Positions 1 to 9,636 are shown, numbered from the stretch's first letter. The stretch: 64,000 bases of DNA from Bacillota bacterium (GCA_023388635.1 JAEWFW010000018.1:13055-77054), one strand, 5' to 3'. Notes: generated by a model not told the origin, from the letters alone. A program made the numbers and translations.

Positions 1-1509
1 AGTTTTATGAAAGCGAATCCCCTTGTCATCTTGTGTGTAATCGATGCAACAAATTTGGAGAGAAATATCAAATTAGGTCTTGAACTTCAACAATATAATA
101 TACCGATTGTCTATGCGTTAAATTTAATTGATGTTGCTAAGCGGCATGGAACGGAAATTAATGTAGGTTTGTTGTCACAAGAACTTGGTGCGCCGGTCAT
201 TCCTACGGTTGCTGTAAAAGGTGAAGGTTTTAATGAGGTTAAAGAAGCACTACAAAAGGCAATAGAAAACCCTAAAGCAAGCAGTGGCTGTGCGGGTTGC
301 TCAGGTTGTAGTTCAGGGGATATGAATGTTTGGGATCGGGCTAGAGAAATTACTGCACGAGTAAGGAAGAATGTTCAAGGACAACTAAGCTTCTTAGATC
401 GATTAGGCAATAATATGCTCAAGCCTTGGCCAGGTATTCCAATTGCAATTCTCGTGATCGTTTTGTCCCTGGGAGCTATCGTCGGTGGGGGTAAAGCGTT
501 ACGTTCGGTCTTATTATTGCCACTAGTTAATAATGTATTGGTTCCCTTCTTTGGCAAGCTATTTTCCTTCGTAGTGCCGGAAGGTGTTTTGTTAAACGTT
601 CTGATCGGTGAGTATGGTATTTTTGTCATCGGTTTTGAATGGATTATTGCTTTGATTTTACCCTATGTTATTTTATTTTACGTCGTATTTTCATTTTTAG
701 AAGATTCGGGTATTTTACCTCGTTTGAGTGTTTTATTTGATAATCTAATGAGAAAGATAGGATTGCAAGGCGGCAGTATGATTACCATTATGATGGGGTA
801 TGGTTGTGCCGTACCTGCCATTATAGGTTCGAGAGCTGCAACAACTAGGAAGGAACGTCTGATCATAGCAACCGCTGTTTGTTTTGCGGTACCTTGCATT
901 TCGCAAACAGGAGCCTTAATCAGTTTATTCGCGCAGTTTTCATCAATATTACTATTATTGATGTTCCTGCTGGCAATAGTAGTTTTGATGACAGTATCCG
1001 CAATCTTAGGACGCTTTTTAAAGGGAACGGTAGATCCTATGGTAATTGAAGTACCTAATTTATTGTTACCTAATCGTAAGTCATATGTGAAAAAACTAAT
1101 GATAAGAATGAAACATTTTCTCTTAGAAGCAGAAGTTCCTATGCTCATCGCTGTAGTTATTGCAGCTGTGCTTAAGGAGACAGGTTTACTAGAGGGTATT
1201 GCAATCTTCCTTGAACCATTAGTCAGTGGATGGCTGGGTTTACCGAAAGAAGCAGCGATTGCATTGATTTTAGGAGTAGTACGTCGTGAGATGGCAGTGG
1301 CTCCATTACTGGCGATTGAAGGTTTGACAGGGCTTCAAGCTTTTGTGGGTGGCACCGTGGCATTATTATACTTGCCATGCCTATCTGTTTTTGGGATTTT
1401 GGCGAAAGAATTTAATGCTAAAGTTGCAGTAGCGATTGGTTTGTCAACTACGTTGAGTGCTATCATTGTTGCCGGTCTGATCAATAAAGTTGTACATCTG
1501 TTTATGTAA
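1..1509 (+). CDS. feoB: Ferrous iron transporter FeoB, 5' end outside window
   Basis: This is the C-terminal part of a FeoB inner-membrane Fe(II) transporter; the frame is open to base 1, so the G1-G3 GTPase motifs lie upstream of the window. What remains shows the G4 motif NLID, a helical spacer region, and about ten membrane segments. The first gate motif GYGCAVPA and a second one around YLPCLSVFGILAKEF match the FeoB core. Two points differ from E. coli-type FeoB: a cysteine-rich insert GCAGCSGCSSG between the G domain and the membrane part, and PCISQTGALI where the classical protein has a CSARLPVY-like segment. A terminator follows about 50 bases after the stop, so it ends its operon. feoA is not visible. 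The family call is firm; metal specificity of the variant is inferred. Confidence 0.9.
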   Translation, partial: SFMKANPLVILCVIDATNLERNIKLGLELQQYNIPIVYALNLIDVAKRHGTEINVGLLSQELGAPVIPTVAVKGEGFNEVKEALQKAIENPKASSGCAGCSGCSSGDMNVWDRAREITARVRKNVQGQLSFLDRLGNNMLKPWPGIPIAILVIVLSLGAIVGGGKALRSVLLLPLVNNVLVPFFGKLFSFVVPEGVLLNVLIGEYGIFVIGFEWIIALILPYVILFYVVFSFLEDSGILPRLSVLFDNLMRKIGLQGGSMITIMMGYGCAVPAIIGSRAATTRKERLIIATAVCFAVPCISQTGALISLFAQFSSILLLLMFLLAIVVLMTVSAILGRFLKGTVDPMVIEVPNLLLPNRKSYVKKLMIRMKHFLLEAEVPMLIAVVIAAVLKETGLLEGIAIFLEPLVSGWLGLPKEAAIALILGVVRREMAVAPLLAIEGLTGLQAFVGGTVALLYLPCLSVFGILAKEFNAKVAVAIGLSTTLSAIIVAGLINKVVHLFM

Positions 1510-1561
1510 AAGATAGGTAGGATTTGACCGCGAGATGTTATTGCATATAGGGTGAATGATA

Positions 1562-1604
1562 GGGTCTAAAATCAGAGCTGAGATGCTCGGTTTTGGACCC
1601 TTTT
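1562..1604 (+). terminator. Rho-independent terminator after feoB
   Basis: The arms GGGTCTAAAA and TTTTGGACCC pair with one G-U wobble around a 19-base loop and are followed by TTTT. Position and orientation fit termination of feoB. Confidence 0.75.
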
Positions 1605-1800
1605 GCAATATAAATATAAAGGAATCACATTTTGCTGTCATTCTCTGGTGATCTCAATGGTTCAGGTCAGGTTTTGGATATCCTTTCGTATATTTTGCGT
1701 ATAAATCGCCTTTGTTTTTCGGAGATGCTTCAGGGAAAGCGTGGTAAGCTGTACGCAGAGTCTCAACTAAAACTTATCTAACTACGAAAGGAAGATCGAA

Positions 1801-4239
1801 ATGAAGAAACTTACAGCCACAATTCTTGCAGTTACCATGCTGCTGACTGTTTCTCCCGTATTGGCTGCTGGCAGCGAAACCGCTATTGTCCTGTCGGACA
1901 GTGGAACGACGGTAGATGGCGAGATGATCTCGCAAAATGCCTCCAGCGCTGTATACCAAGGCGCGGACATTGTGTATTACGAAGCAGATCAAGGCAGCAG
2001 TTATGGTGAAGGGACCAAAAATGACGAACACTCCGCCGAGGAAGCAGCGGCACACACCGTCATCACCATCACCAAAGCCGGCACCTATCGGGTAAGTGGT
2101 GAGCTATCCAAGGGACAGCTTGCTATTGACCTAGGTACGGACGCTGCAGACGATCCCACTGCCGTGGTCACTTTGATTTTAGACGGCGTTGATCTCACCT
2201 GCACGGTGGCTCCTGCCGTTATCTTCTATAATGTTTATGAATGCGCTGTGGTAGATGCCGAGAAGGCTACCGGTATTGTAGACACGGCAGATGCGGGTGC
2301 CAATGTCATTTTGGCGGACGGGAGTAAAAACTATATTGATGGCTCCTATGTAGCACGCATCTACAAGGAAGGCACCACCAAAAAACTGCATAAGTACGAC
2401 GGTGCTTTCTACTCCAAGATGTCTATGAATATTTCAGGGCAAGCCTTGGGTACCGGTCAGCTTCATATTACAGCAGCCAATGAGGGTTTGGGCAGCGAAC
2501 TGCATCTCACCGTAAATGGCGGCAACATCTGGATTGAGTCCCAGGATGATGGCATCAACACGAATGAGGATGGCGTATCGGTCACCACCATCAACGGCGG
2601 ATATCTGTGGGTCAACGGTGGACTCGGTTCTGAGGGTGACGGTATCGATTCTAACGGGTTCCTCACCATCAACGGCGGTACAATCATCACCCAGGCTCAC
2701 ACTATGGCTGATGGCGGTATTGACGCTGACGGAGATATCTTGATCAATGGCGGCACTGTCATCGCTCTGGGTGGGCGCAACGACGCAGTAAGCAGCGTAT
2801 CGACACAGCCCTTTATGGAACTCTCTTTTGCAAGTCGCAAACAGGCAGGAACCATCCTGCGCATCGAGAATGCCAGCGGCAATGAGGTTTTAACTTTCAG
2901 CCCCATTCGGGAGTATCAGAGCGTCACAATATCCTCGCCCGAGCTGGCGCTTAATACGACCTACCATCTCTATTTGGGAGGTTCGCTGACAGGGGTGCAA
3001 AAAATAGACGGTCTGTATGCCCTGGGCGGCACTTATTCGGGCGGCATACAGCAACAATATACCGGCAATAGACAAGGTGGTTTTGGCGGTGGCGTACGCG
3101 CTGGTCAGCCCATGGGAACGCCACCGGAGGGGATTGAGATCGGTCAGCGTCCTGATCGACCGGAAGGTGATGTGCGGAGAGGTATGCAGCCACCGGAGGA
3201 GATGGAGATCAGTCGCCCCGATCGACCGGAAGGTGAAATGCCGACAGGTATGCAGCCGCCTGGCGGATGGGCTGGTCAGGGTAACACCACTGTGACCACG
3301 GAAGGATCGGTTGATTTTGTTCTGACACAATCCGTGCGCAGCTTTTCAGGTGTTTCTGATTGGGTGCAAGGATCCGGGAAAACGGTTGTCAGTTTTTCGG
3401 TGAATAATGGCAGCGGCATCCTCAGCGCCAAAGCTGGTGAGACCCCAGTGCTCTCCTCAGTGACAGCTAAAACGATAAGTGGTTCTTCCCTTGCAATCGC
3501 CGCATCGGATGTACAACTCACCATCACGGACGTCCCTTCTGAAAGCTACAATGAAAGTTGTATGCTGTCTGAGGGAACAGACGGCTTTGCTTCTATTCTG
3601 CCGACAGACGAGGGGCGATATCGGCTCACTGTCTCGGTGTTGAGCAGCAATGAAACTTACACCGGGACGACCCAAATGGATTTTATCATTGGAGAGTTTC
3701 CCTTTACAGATATTGAGACAGGAAATCGTTATTATGAGGCAGTTCAATTTGTGTACAACGAGGGGCTGATGGTTGGCACCAGTGAAAACCGGTTTGCTCC
3801 TAATGAAAGTGTCAGCCGAGCCATGGCGATCACGGTATTTGGTCGTTTGGCAAATGCAACAACAGTTGAGAACAATAGCTTTTCTGACGTGGTATCCGGC
3901 AGTTGGTATTCTCCCTATGTCGGTTGGGCAGTGGCAAATAGCGTTGTCTCCGGTTATGGGGATGGAAAATTTGGACCCAGCGACACTATAACCCGTCAGC
4001 AGATGTGCGTGATTCTCTATAATTATGCCAAAGCGCATGGAATTGATTTGGACAGCGATGCGGGAAGCTTCACTACCGCGGACAATATCGCGGATTGGGC
4101 GTTAGAGGCAGTCAATGCGTGTTACGACGCCGGATTGCTGAGCGGCATTACCACTGGTGGTCAATTGAATCCTGCATCCTTGATGACTCGCGCAGAACTT
4201 GCAGACATGATGATGCGTTTTGCAGAATTATTGATATAA
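1801..4239 (+). CDS. Cthe_2159-type carbohydrate-binding protein with three SLH domains
   Basis: This is a secreted, probably S-layer-anchored cell-surface protein of 812 residues. Residues 1-24 form a signal peptide ending VLA. Residues about 30-400 resemble the carbohydrate-binding beta-helix family described for Clostridium thermocellum Cthe_2159 (DUF4353), with repeated NGG turns such as TINGGYLWVNGG. A Gly/Pro-rich linker at 410-490 has repeated units containing RPDRPEG and GMQPPE. Three S-layer homology domains start near residues 631, 693 and 756 and reach the C-terminus. The RBS AAAGGAAG lies 8 bases before the ATG. A response regulator and sensor kinase follow directly, suggesting co-regulation. 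G+C is visibly higher than in neighbours (35 of 60 bases at 2581-2640), which suggests transfer. Polysaccharide (pectin-like) binding is inferred from the family. Confidence 0.82.
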   Translation: MKKLTATILAVTMLLTVSPVLAAGSETAIVLSDSGTTVDGEMISQNASSAVYQGADIVYYEADQGSSYGEGTKNDEHSAEEAAAHTVITITKAGTYRVSGELSKGQLAIDLGTDAADDPTAVVTLILDGVDLTCTVAPAVIFYNVYECAVVDAEKATGIVDTADAGANVILADGSKNYIDGSYVARIYKEGTTKKLHKYDGAFYSKMSMNISGQALGTGQLHITAANEGLGSELHLTVNGGNIWIESQDDGINTNEDGVSVTTINGGYLWVNGGLGSEGDGIDSNGFLTINGGTIITQAHTMADGGIDADGDILINGGTVIALGGRNDAVSSVSTQPFMELSFASRKQAGTILRIENASGNEVLTFSPIREYQSVTISSPELALNTTYHLYLGGSLTGVQKIDGLYALGGTYSGGIQQQYTGNRQGGFGGGVRAGQPMGTPPEGIEIGQRPDRPEGDVRRGMQPPEEMEISRPDRPEGEMPTGMQPPGGWAGQGNTTVTTEGSVDFVLTQSVRSFSGVSDWVQGSGKTVVSFSVNNGSGILSAKAGETPVLSSVTAKTISGSSLAIAASDVQLTITDVPSESYNESCMLSEGTDGFASILPTDEGRYRLTVSVLSSNETYTGTTQMDFIIGEFPFTDIETGNRYYEAVQFVYNEGLMVGTSENRFAPNESVSRAMAITVFGRLANATTVENNSFSDVVSGSWYSPYVGWAVANSVVSGYGDGKFGPSDTITRQQMCVILYNYAKAHGIDLDSDAGSFTTADNIADWALEAVNACYDAGLLSGITTGGQLNPASLMTRAELADMMMRFAELLI

Positions 4240-4276
4240 TGAGGCTCAAAGAGATGTACTTCCGGAGGATGATACG

Positions 4277-4987
4277 GTGGAAACTAAAAAAATAATATAT
4301 ATTGCCGATGACGAACAGAATATTCGGGAGGCTATCAAGACCTTTTTGGAGAGCGAGGGCTATGCCGTCACCGCCTTTGAAAACGGAGATCTGCTGCTGA
4401 CCGCCTTTCAAAAGGCAGCCTGTGATCTGGTCATTCTTGACGTGATGATGCCGGGAATGGGCGGCTTTGCCGTTTGCACTGAGCTGCGGAAACTGTCAAC
4501 TGTACCGATTATCATGTTGACGGCCCGGGACTCTGACTTGGATTACGCCACGGGACTCAGCCTGGGCAGCGACGATTATTTCACAAAGCCCTTTTCGGCA
4601 ATGTCCTTGGTGATGCGGGTTAAGGCTATCTTCCGGCGTATTGAGTTTGAGAAGCAAAACGCCGGTCAGTCGGAAGATGCTCGGGAGTTCTCCTTTGGTG
4701 ATATTACGATAGACTTGCGGGGTAAAAGCGTAAAGGTTGCTGGTCAGGAACTGCCGCTCACGCCCAACGAGTATGACCTATTAAAATACTTGATGGAAAA
4801 GAACGATCAGGCAGTTTCACGGGATGAGCTGCTAGAAAGCATTTGGGGCTATAACACCGAAATTGAAACGAGGGCCACCGATGACACGGTGCGAAGGCTT
4901 CGCAAAAAGCTCGAGCACAGTAATGTCGTTATCGAAGCTGTCTGGGGTTTTGGATTTCGGCTGAAGGTGCGTGGCAGGAATGGTTAA
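4277..4987 (+). CDS. OmpR/PhoB-type response regulator
   Basis: This is a two-component response regulator of 236 residues: receiver domain at 1-120 with acidic pair D11/D12, phospho-acceptor D55 in LVILDVMMPG and the KPF lysine motif, then a winged-helix DNA-binding domain at about 135-232. The start is a GTG with GGAGG eight bases upstream. It overlaps the following kinase gene and lies 37 bases after the SLH protein gene, so the three genes probably form one unit. The targets are unknown; control of the surface protein gene is an inference from position. G+C is high, like the gene upstream. Confidence 0.92.
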   Translation: METKKIIYIADDEQNIREAIKTFLESEGYAVTAFENGDLLLTAFQKAACDLVILDVMMPGMGGFAVCTELRKLSTVPIIMLTARDSDLDYATGLSLGSDDYFTKPFSAMSLVMRVKAIFRRIEFEKQNAGQSEDAREFSFGDITIDLRGKSVKVAGQELPLTPNEYDLLKYLMEKNDQAVSRDELLESIWGYNTEIETRATDDTVRRLRKKLEHSNVVIEAVWGFGFRLKVRGRNG

Positions 4988-6368
4988 CCACTTTTTAGGC
5001 AGAAAGTGGCACGTTAAGCCCAGGATTTTTATTATGCTGCTTTTGCTGATGGCGATTGTGTTTACCAGTGTTTTTGTGGCGTTCAATCTGTTTATCAATA
5101 GTTATATTCGTACGAATGTCGAGGGGCAGCTCGACGGACTTGTAAAAAATGTAAGAATGGTTGATGACAAGCCCCGGGATAAGCCACCGGACGCTCCCTA
5201 TATGCCGGACCTCTCGGGGCAGCAAAAGAATCGGATTGGGGCTCGGGGTGAGGTCATTATTCTGGATTCGAATTACGCAATCAAAAGCTATGACGAGCGC
5301 GGCGATAAAGGTCTGGATGAGCTCCGGCAAGTTGCAGACTCCTTACAGAAGCAGGCTGTGTCCCTCTCGGACGCACAGTATGTGCTCGTTAGTACGGACG
5401 AGGATACCTATTATATCTCCTCCATTGAGGATAGAAAACGTCCCGGCAACTTTTTGGTGTTCTATGTGAGCGTGGCGGGCATCAATCATCTGGTGGACAC
5501 AGTCAATCTTTCTATGGCAATCATTATGGCTGTCGCTATGCTCATCTGCTTTGTAATCACCAATATTATTGCCGGATCGATTACAAAGCCGGTGAAAGTA
5601 CTTTCAGCCTTTGCGGAGGAGATGGGCAAGGGCAACTTTGAAAGAAGAGACCTCGTATTTCAGGATATTGAATTCGATGAGTTGGGTGAAGCCATGAACT
5701 TATCTGCGGAAAAACTGGATGCCTATGACAAAGATCAGCGCGCCTTTTTCCAAAACGTATCTCATGAGTTGCGGACCCCACTCCAATCGATCCGTTGTTA
5801 TGCCGAGGGGTTGGAATATGGGCTGATGGATGCCAAACAGTCGGGTGCGACCATCATCTCTGAGACCGACCGCCTGAGCGAACTGGTGGAAGACCTTTTA
5901 TATATTTCCCGGATGGACAGCATCACATCTCATGTCGAGATGCAAGAAAATGATCTGCGGGACACCTTATCCCTGTGCGCGGAACGTCTCCGACCGATGG
6001 TCGAGAAAAATGGACTGCAATTTGAATACGAATTCGATGAGCAGCCGGTCGTGCTGTCCTACAATGAAAAACACTTGTATCGTGCCTTTTCCAACCTGAT
6101 TGCAAATGCGCTTCGCTATGCCGACGAGGTTATCACGCTACATTGCCATAGCCGAGCCGGACAGATTGAGGTGTCGATCATCGATGATGGTCCCGGTATA
6201 TCATGTGATGATCTGCCTCACATCTTCGAGCGCTTCTACAAGGGTAAGGATGGAAAGCACGGCATCGGGCTTTCCATTGTGAAGTCTGTTGTAGAGCTGC
6301 ATGGTGGTGAGATTACAGTCGATTGCAGCGAGGGAGCACGCTTTACTATTCTTTTTCCGAGGAAGTAA
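4980..6368 (+). CDS. HAMP sensor histidine kinase
   Basis: This is the partner kinase of the upstream regulator. It has a membrane segment at about 15-37, an extracytoplasmic domain to about 165, a second membrane segment at 172-195, a HAMP linker, and a HisKA H-box with phospho-acceptor H262 in NVSHELRTPLQS. The HATPase domain has an N-box (NLIANALRYA), DDGPGIS and GIGLSIVKS. A GTG at 4971 in the same frame is possible, but the SD-like GAAGGTG at 4962-4968 is too close to it, so the ATG at 4980 is preferred. It overlaps the regulator gene by a few bases, which implies translational coupling. The ligand is unknown. Confidence 0.92.
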   Translation: MVNHFLGRKWHVKPRIFIMLLLLMAIVFTSVFVAFNLFINSYIRTNVEGQLDGLVKNVRMVDDKPRDKPPDAPYMPDLSGQQKNRIGARGEVIILDSNYAIKSYDERGDKGLDELRQVADSLQKQAVSLSDAQYVLVSTDEDTYYISSIEDRKRPGNFLVFYVSVAGINHLVDTVNLSMAIIMAVAMLICFVITNIIAGSITKPVKVLSAFAEEMGKGNFERRDLVFQDIEFDELGEAMNLSAEKLDAYDKDQRAFFQNVSHELRTPLQSIRCYAEGLEYGLMDAKQSGATIISETDRLSELVEDLLYISRMDSITSHVEMQENDLRDTLSLCAERLRPMVEKNGLQFEYEFDEQPVVLSYNEKHLYRAFSNLIANALRYADEVITLHCHSRAGQIEVSIIDDGPGISCDDLPHIFERFYKGKDGKHGIGLSIVKSVVELHGGEITVDCSEGARFTILFPRK

Positions 6369-6440
6369 ATTACGAAGCTTGTTTACTGCGGGAATTTATC
6401 TTCCAAGTAATTGAGAAATTCGCTCTTGCGACGAAATGAA

Positions 6441-6487
6441 AAAGGATGTTGAAAACTACCCCCCATTGTAGTTTTTCAACATCCTTT
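6441..6487. terminator. Bidirectional terminator between sensor kinase and katG
   Basis: A nearly perfect 19-base inverted repeat (AAAGGATGTTGAAAACTAC and its complement) surrounds a short C-rich loop. A-runs on the left and T-runs on the right let it end transcription from both of the converging genes. Confidence 0.85.
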
Positions 6488-6513
6488 AGCTTTCTAATTA
6501 TCTAATAAATAAA

Positions 6514-8709
6514 TTATTTTTTAATATCAAAGCGATCGGCATTCATTACTTTGTTCCAAGCAGATACGAAATCCTTAAGGAATTTATCCTGAGAATCATT
6601 GCAAGCATAGACTTCTGCTAACGCGCGGAGCTGAGAGTTAGAGCCAAATACGAGATCAACTCGTGTCCCCGTCCACTTCAATTCGCCTGTAGCGCGGTCG
6701 CGTCCTTCGTATACGTTTTTGTCTTCTGAGACAGGTTTCCAAGCAGTTCTCATGTCAAGCAGATTGACGAAGAAGTCATTCGTGAGAGCTTCTGGACGCT
6801 TAGTGAAGACACCATGCTGCGTCTGGTTGTGGTTAATATTTAAGACACGCAATCCTCCAAGTAGTACAGTCATCTCTGGAGCTGTCAATGTCAACAATTG
6901 AGCGCGGTCGAGCAACATTTCTTCGGCTCTTGTAGAAGGTGGATTCTTTTGATAGTTACGGAATCCATCTGCTTTAGGTTCCATGATCTTGAAAGAAATT
7001 ACTTCTGTTTGCTCTTGGGAGGCATCCGTACGTCCCGGTGTAAACGGAACGGTAATCGAATGTCCCGCATTTTTGGCAGCCTGTTCAATTCCCGCATTAC
7101 CACCTAGAACGATCAAGTCTGCGAGAGAAACTTTCTTTTGACCGGATTGTGATTGATTAAATTCTGCTTGAATATTTTCCAATGCCGTCAACACAACCGC
7201 TAACTGATCAGGTTGATTGACTTCCCAATCTTTCTGCGGCACCAGGCGTATACGTGCCCCATTGGCACCACCGCGTCTATCGGAACCACGGAAAGTAGAG
7301 GCAGATGCCCATGCGGTACTGACTAATTGCGGTACACTGAGACCAGATGCAAGGATTTTCTTTTTAAGATCGGTGATGTCTTGCTCATCAATCAATTCAT
7401 GGTCTACAGCAGGAACTGGATCCTGCCAGATTAATTCTTCTGTCGGAACTTCAGAGCCGAGATAGAGGGAGCGAGGTCCCATATCGCGATGAGTCAGTTT
7501 GAACCATGCGCGAGCAAAGACATCTTCAAACTCTTTTGGATTCTCGTGGAATCGCTTGGCAATTGGTTTGTAAATCGGATCCATCCGCAAAGAGAGATCC
7601 GCTGTAGTCATCATTGGCGCATGGCTTTTGGCAGGATCATGGGCGTCTGGCACAGTAGTTGCTGCGTCGGGATCGGTAGGGATCCACTGCCAAGCACCGG
7701 CAGGGCTTTTTACTAAATCCCAGTCGTATTTGAACAGGGTCTCGAAATAGCTGTTATCCCATGTGATTGGAGTTGGCGTCCATGCACCTTCAATACCACT
7801 GCCGATTGTATGAACCCCTTTACCATCGCCAAAGCTGTTTTTCCAGCCCAGCCCTTGCTCTTCAAGGTCAGCAGCTTCAGGCTCAGGACCAACAAATGAC
7901 GGATCGCCGGCACCATGGCATTTGCCGAAAGTATGACCGCCAGCAATGAGGGCAACAGTTTCTTCATCGTTCATGCCCATACGTGCGAACGTATCTCGAA
8001 CGTCTTTTCCAGAAGCAAGTATGCTAGGTTGACCATTAGGTCCTTCGGGATTTACATAGATCAGTCCCATTTGTACAGCAGCCAGAGAGTTTTCCAGATC
8101 GCGGTCGCCGGAATAGCGCTTGTCGCCAAGCCATTCACCTTCTGAACCCCAGTAGATGTCTTCTTCCGGCTCCCAAACATCTTCACGTCCGCCGGCAAAA
8201 CCAAAAGTTTCCAATCCCATAGATTCGAATGCGCAGTTACCTGCAAGGATCATTAAATCAGCCCAGGAAATTTTATTTCCGTATTTTTGTTTGATAGGCC
8301 AGAGGAGACGACGTGCTTTATCTAAGTTTACGTTGTCAGGCCAACTATTGAGCGGAGCAAAGCGTTGCGTGCCGTTTACACCGCCCCCACGACCGTCGGC
8401 TAGTCGATATGTGCCGGCGCTGTGCCAAGCCATTCGGATAAAAAAAGGACCATAGTGACCATAGTCGGCTGGCCACCAATCTTGAGAATCAGTCATTAGG
8501 GCGTATAGATCTTCTTTTAAAGCTTCCAAATCGAGTTTTTTGAACTCTTCGGCATAGTTAAATTCCGGATCCATTGGATTGCTTAAATTGGAATTCTGAT
8601 GCAGGATTTTAAGATCTAACTGGTTTGGCCACCAGTCTTTGTTTTTCGTACCACCACCTGCGTGGGTGCTTCTCGTGTGTCCTGTTACTGGGCATTTCAT
8701 TTCTGTCAT
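6514..8709 (-). CDS. katG: Catalase-peroxidase KatG
   Basis: This cytoplasmic bifunctional heme enzyme degrades hydrogen peroxide and organic peroxides. The protein has 731 residues, the usual KatG length, with the N-terminal catalytic and C-terminal structural peroxidase-like halves. The distal pocket R92, W95 and H96 lies in IRMAWHSAGT. The proximal heme ligand is H259 in IAGGHTFGK. The residues of the covalent Met-Tyr-Trp adduct, W95, Y218 and M244, are all in place. The chosen ATG is preceded by AAGGAGG; an in-frame ATG 26 codons upstream has no such site and would run into the promoter. The gene is monocistronic, with its own promoter and a terminator shared with the convergent kinase. 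Peroxide control by PerR or Fur is plausible but not shown. Confidence 0.97.
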   Translation of the reverse strand: MTEMKCPVTGHTRSTHAGGGTKNKDWWPNQLDLKILHQNSNLSNPMDPEFNYAEEFKKLDLEALKEDLYALMTDSQDWWPADYGHYGPFFIRMAWHSAGTYRLADGRGGGVNGTQRFAPLNSWPDNVNLDKARRLLWPIKQKYGNKISWADLMILAGNCAFESMGLETFGFAGGREDVWEPEEDIYWGSEGEWLGDKRYSGDRDLENSLAAVQMGLIYVNPEGPNGQPSILASGKDVRDTFARMGMNDEETVALIAGGHTFGKCHGAGDPSFVGPEPEAADLEEQGLGWKNSFGDGKGVHTIGSGIEGAWTPTPITWDNSYFETLFKYDWDLVKSPAGAWQWIPTDPDAATTVPDAHDPAKSHAPMMTTADLSLRMDPIYKPIAKRFHENPKEFEDVFARAWFKLTHRDMGPRSLYLGSEVPTEELIWQDPVPAVDHELIDEQDITDLKKKILASGLSVPQLVSTAWASASTFRGSDRRGGANGARIRLVPQKDWEVNQPDQLAVVLTALENIQAEFNQSQSGQKKVSLADLIVLGGNAGIEQAAKNAGHSITVPFTPGRTDASQEQTEVISFKIMEPKADGFRNYQKNPPSTRAEEMLLDRAQLLTLTAPEMTVLLGGLRVLNINHNQTQHGVFTKRPEALTNDFFVNLLDMRTAWKPVSEDKNVYEGRDRATGELKWTGTRVDLVFGSNSQLRALAEVYACNDSQDKFLKDFVSAWNKVMNADRFDIKK

Positions 8710-8797
8710 ACTAAATACCTCCTTATAAATGATAGATGAGTTACTTTTGCTATAAAAAATTGCATAGTTGATGGTTAAAAGATGCAATTTTGATTGA

Positions 8798-8813
8798 TTA
8801 TAATTTGATTATA
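8798..8813 (-). promoter_or_regulatory. AT-rich palindrome over the katG -10, possible peroxide-regulator site
   Basis: TTATAATTTGATTATA contains a perfect 6-3-6 inverted repeat (TATAAT TTG ATTATA) over the katG -10 and predicted start. The left half equals the PerR half-site TTATAAT, but PerR boxes have a 1-base, not a 3-base, centre. It is therefore only a candidate operator. Confidence 0.25.
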
Positions 8814-8836
8814 TATTTAAATTTGTAACTTTTCAA
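8808..8836 (-). promoter_or_regulatory. SigA-type promoter of katG
   Basis: Read on the minus strand, TTGAAA and TATAAT are separated by exactly 17 bases. Transcription would begin about 90 bases before the katG start codon. The rest of the 315-base divergent gap between katG and the acetyltransferase is AT-rich, and I see no further clear element in it. Confidence 0.75.
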
Positions 8837-9024
8837 GAGCGAAAATTGGAAAATAGTTTTTAAATACAAATTTTTAAAACTCTTCAAAGGAAAACACATT
8901 TTTTTGTGGAATATAAAAAATACTTTGTTTTTTAGGTTTCCGACCTAATCTCTTGAGGAATTCTACAATTTGTGTGCGAATTCCTTTTTTATGATAGAAA
9001 TCTACCGTTGAAAGGGGAGTGTCT

Positions 9025-9507
9025 ATGGGCGGTATTATCATCAGTAAATTAGAAAATGAAAATAGTATTTATATGGATACAATTGCTGAATGGATGTATG
9101 ATTGGTGGGGAAATAAAGATGGTTATTCATTAGAAGCGATGCGTTGCTTTATCAAGCACAGTTTGGGAAAAGACCGGTTACCACATACCTATATTGCGTT
9201 GATCGATCAGCATATCGCGGGGATGTTTCAATTTTCTTATACGGATCTGGTATGCAGACCCGATATCTATCCGTGGCTGTGTAACGTCTATGTCGCACCA
9301 AATTATAGGCATCAGGGTGTTTTCAAGACGATGATGCATCAAGTAGTTGATTGTGCGAGGAATGTAGCATTACGAGAACTGTTTCTTTATACGAAACATG
9401 AGGGTTTGTACGAAAAGTATGGCTGGAGATTTGTGAGTGAGATTGCAACATTTACAAATGATCAGCATATGCAAAGACTGTACAGGCTAGATTTAAGTGA
9501 AGGCTAA
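9025..9507 (+). CDS. GNAT family N-acetyltransferase
   Basis: This is a 160-residue acetyl-CoA-dependent acyltransferase of unknown substrate. The GNAT core is recognisable: a central strand CNVYVAPNYRHQGVFKTMM corresponds to motif A with a degenerate R-x-x-G-x pyrophosphate loop (YRHQGVF), followed by LFLYTKHEGLYEKYGWRF, the typical C-terminal YEKYGF-like signature. The ATG at 9025 has GGGGAG five bases upstream; a GTG two codons earlier overlaps that site and is less likely. It stands alone between katG and a chemoreceptor gene. Confidence 0.82.
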   Translation: MGGIIISKLENENSIYMDTIAEWMYDWWGNKDGYSLEAMRCFIKHSLGKDRLPHTYIALIDQHIAGMFQFSYTDLVCRPDIYPWLCNVYVAPNYRHQGVFKTMMHQVVDCARNVALRELFLYTKHEGLYEKYGWRFVSEIATFTNDQHMQRLYRLDLSEG

Positions 9508-9636
9508 TTATTTTTGTAGATACCATTGATACATTAATCAAATGAAGGTATAAGCTTTATAAATATACGTTGTAAAATAGGTATAAATAATTTAGAATGA
9601 ATACAAATATGTCATAATTATTAGAGGAGATTAGAG

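Noticed and set aside
3457..4038. Long antisense frame inside the SLH protein gene
   Set aside because: It has no SD or domain and mirrors a strongly coding opposite frame; the same holds for the other antisense frames in ilv, pyc and katG.
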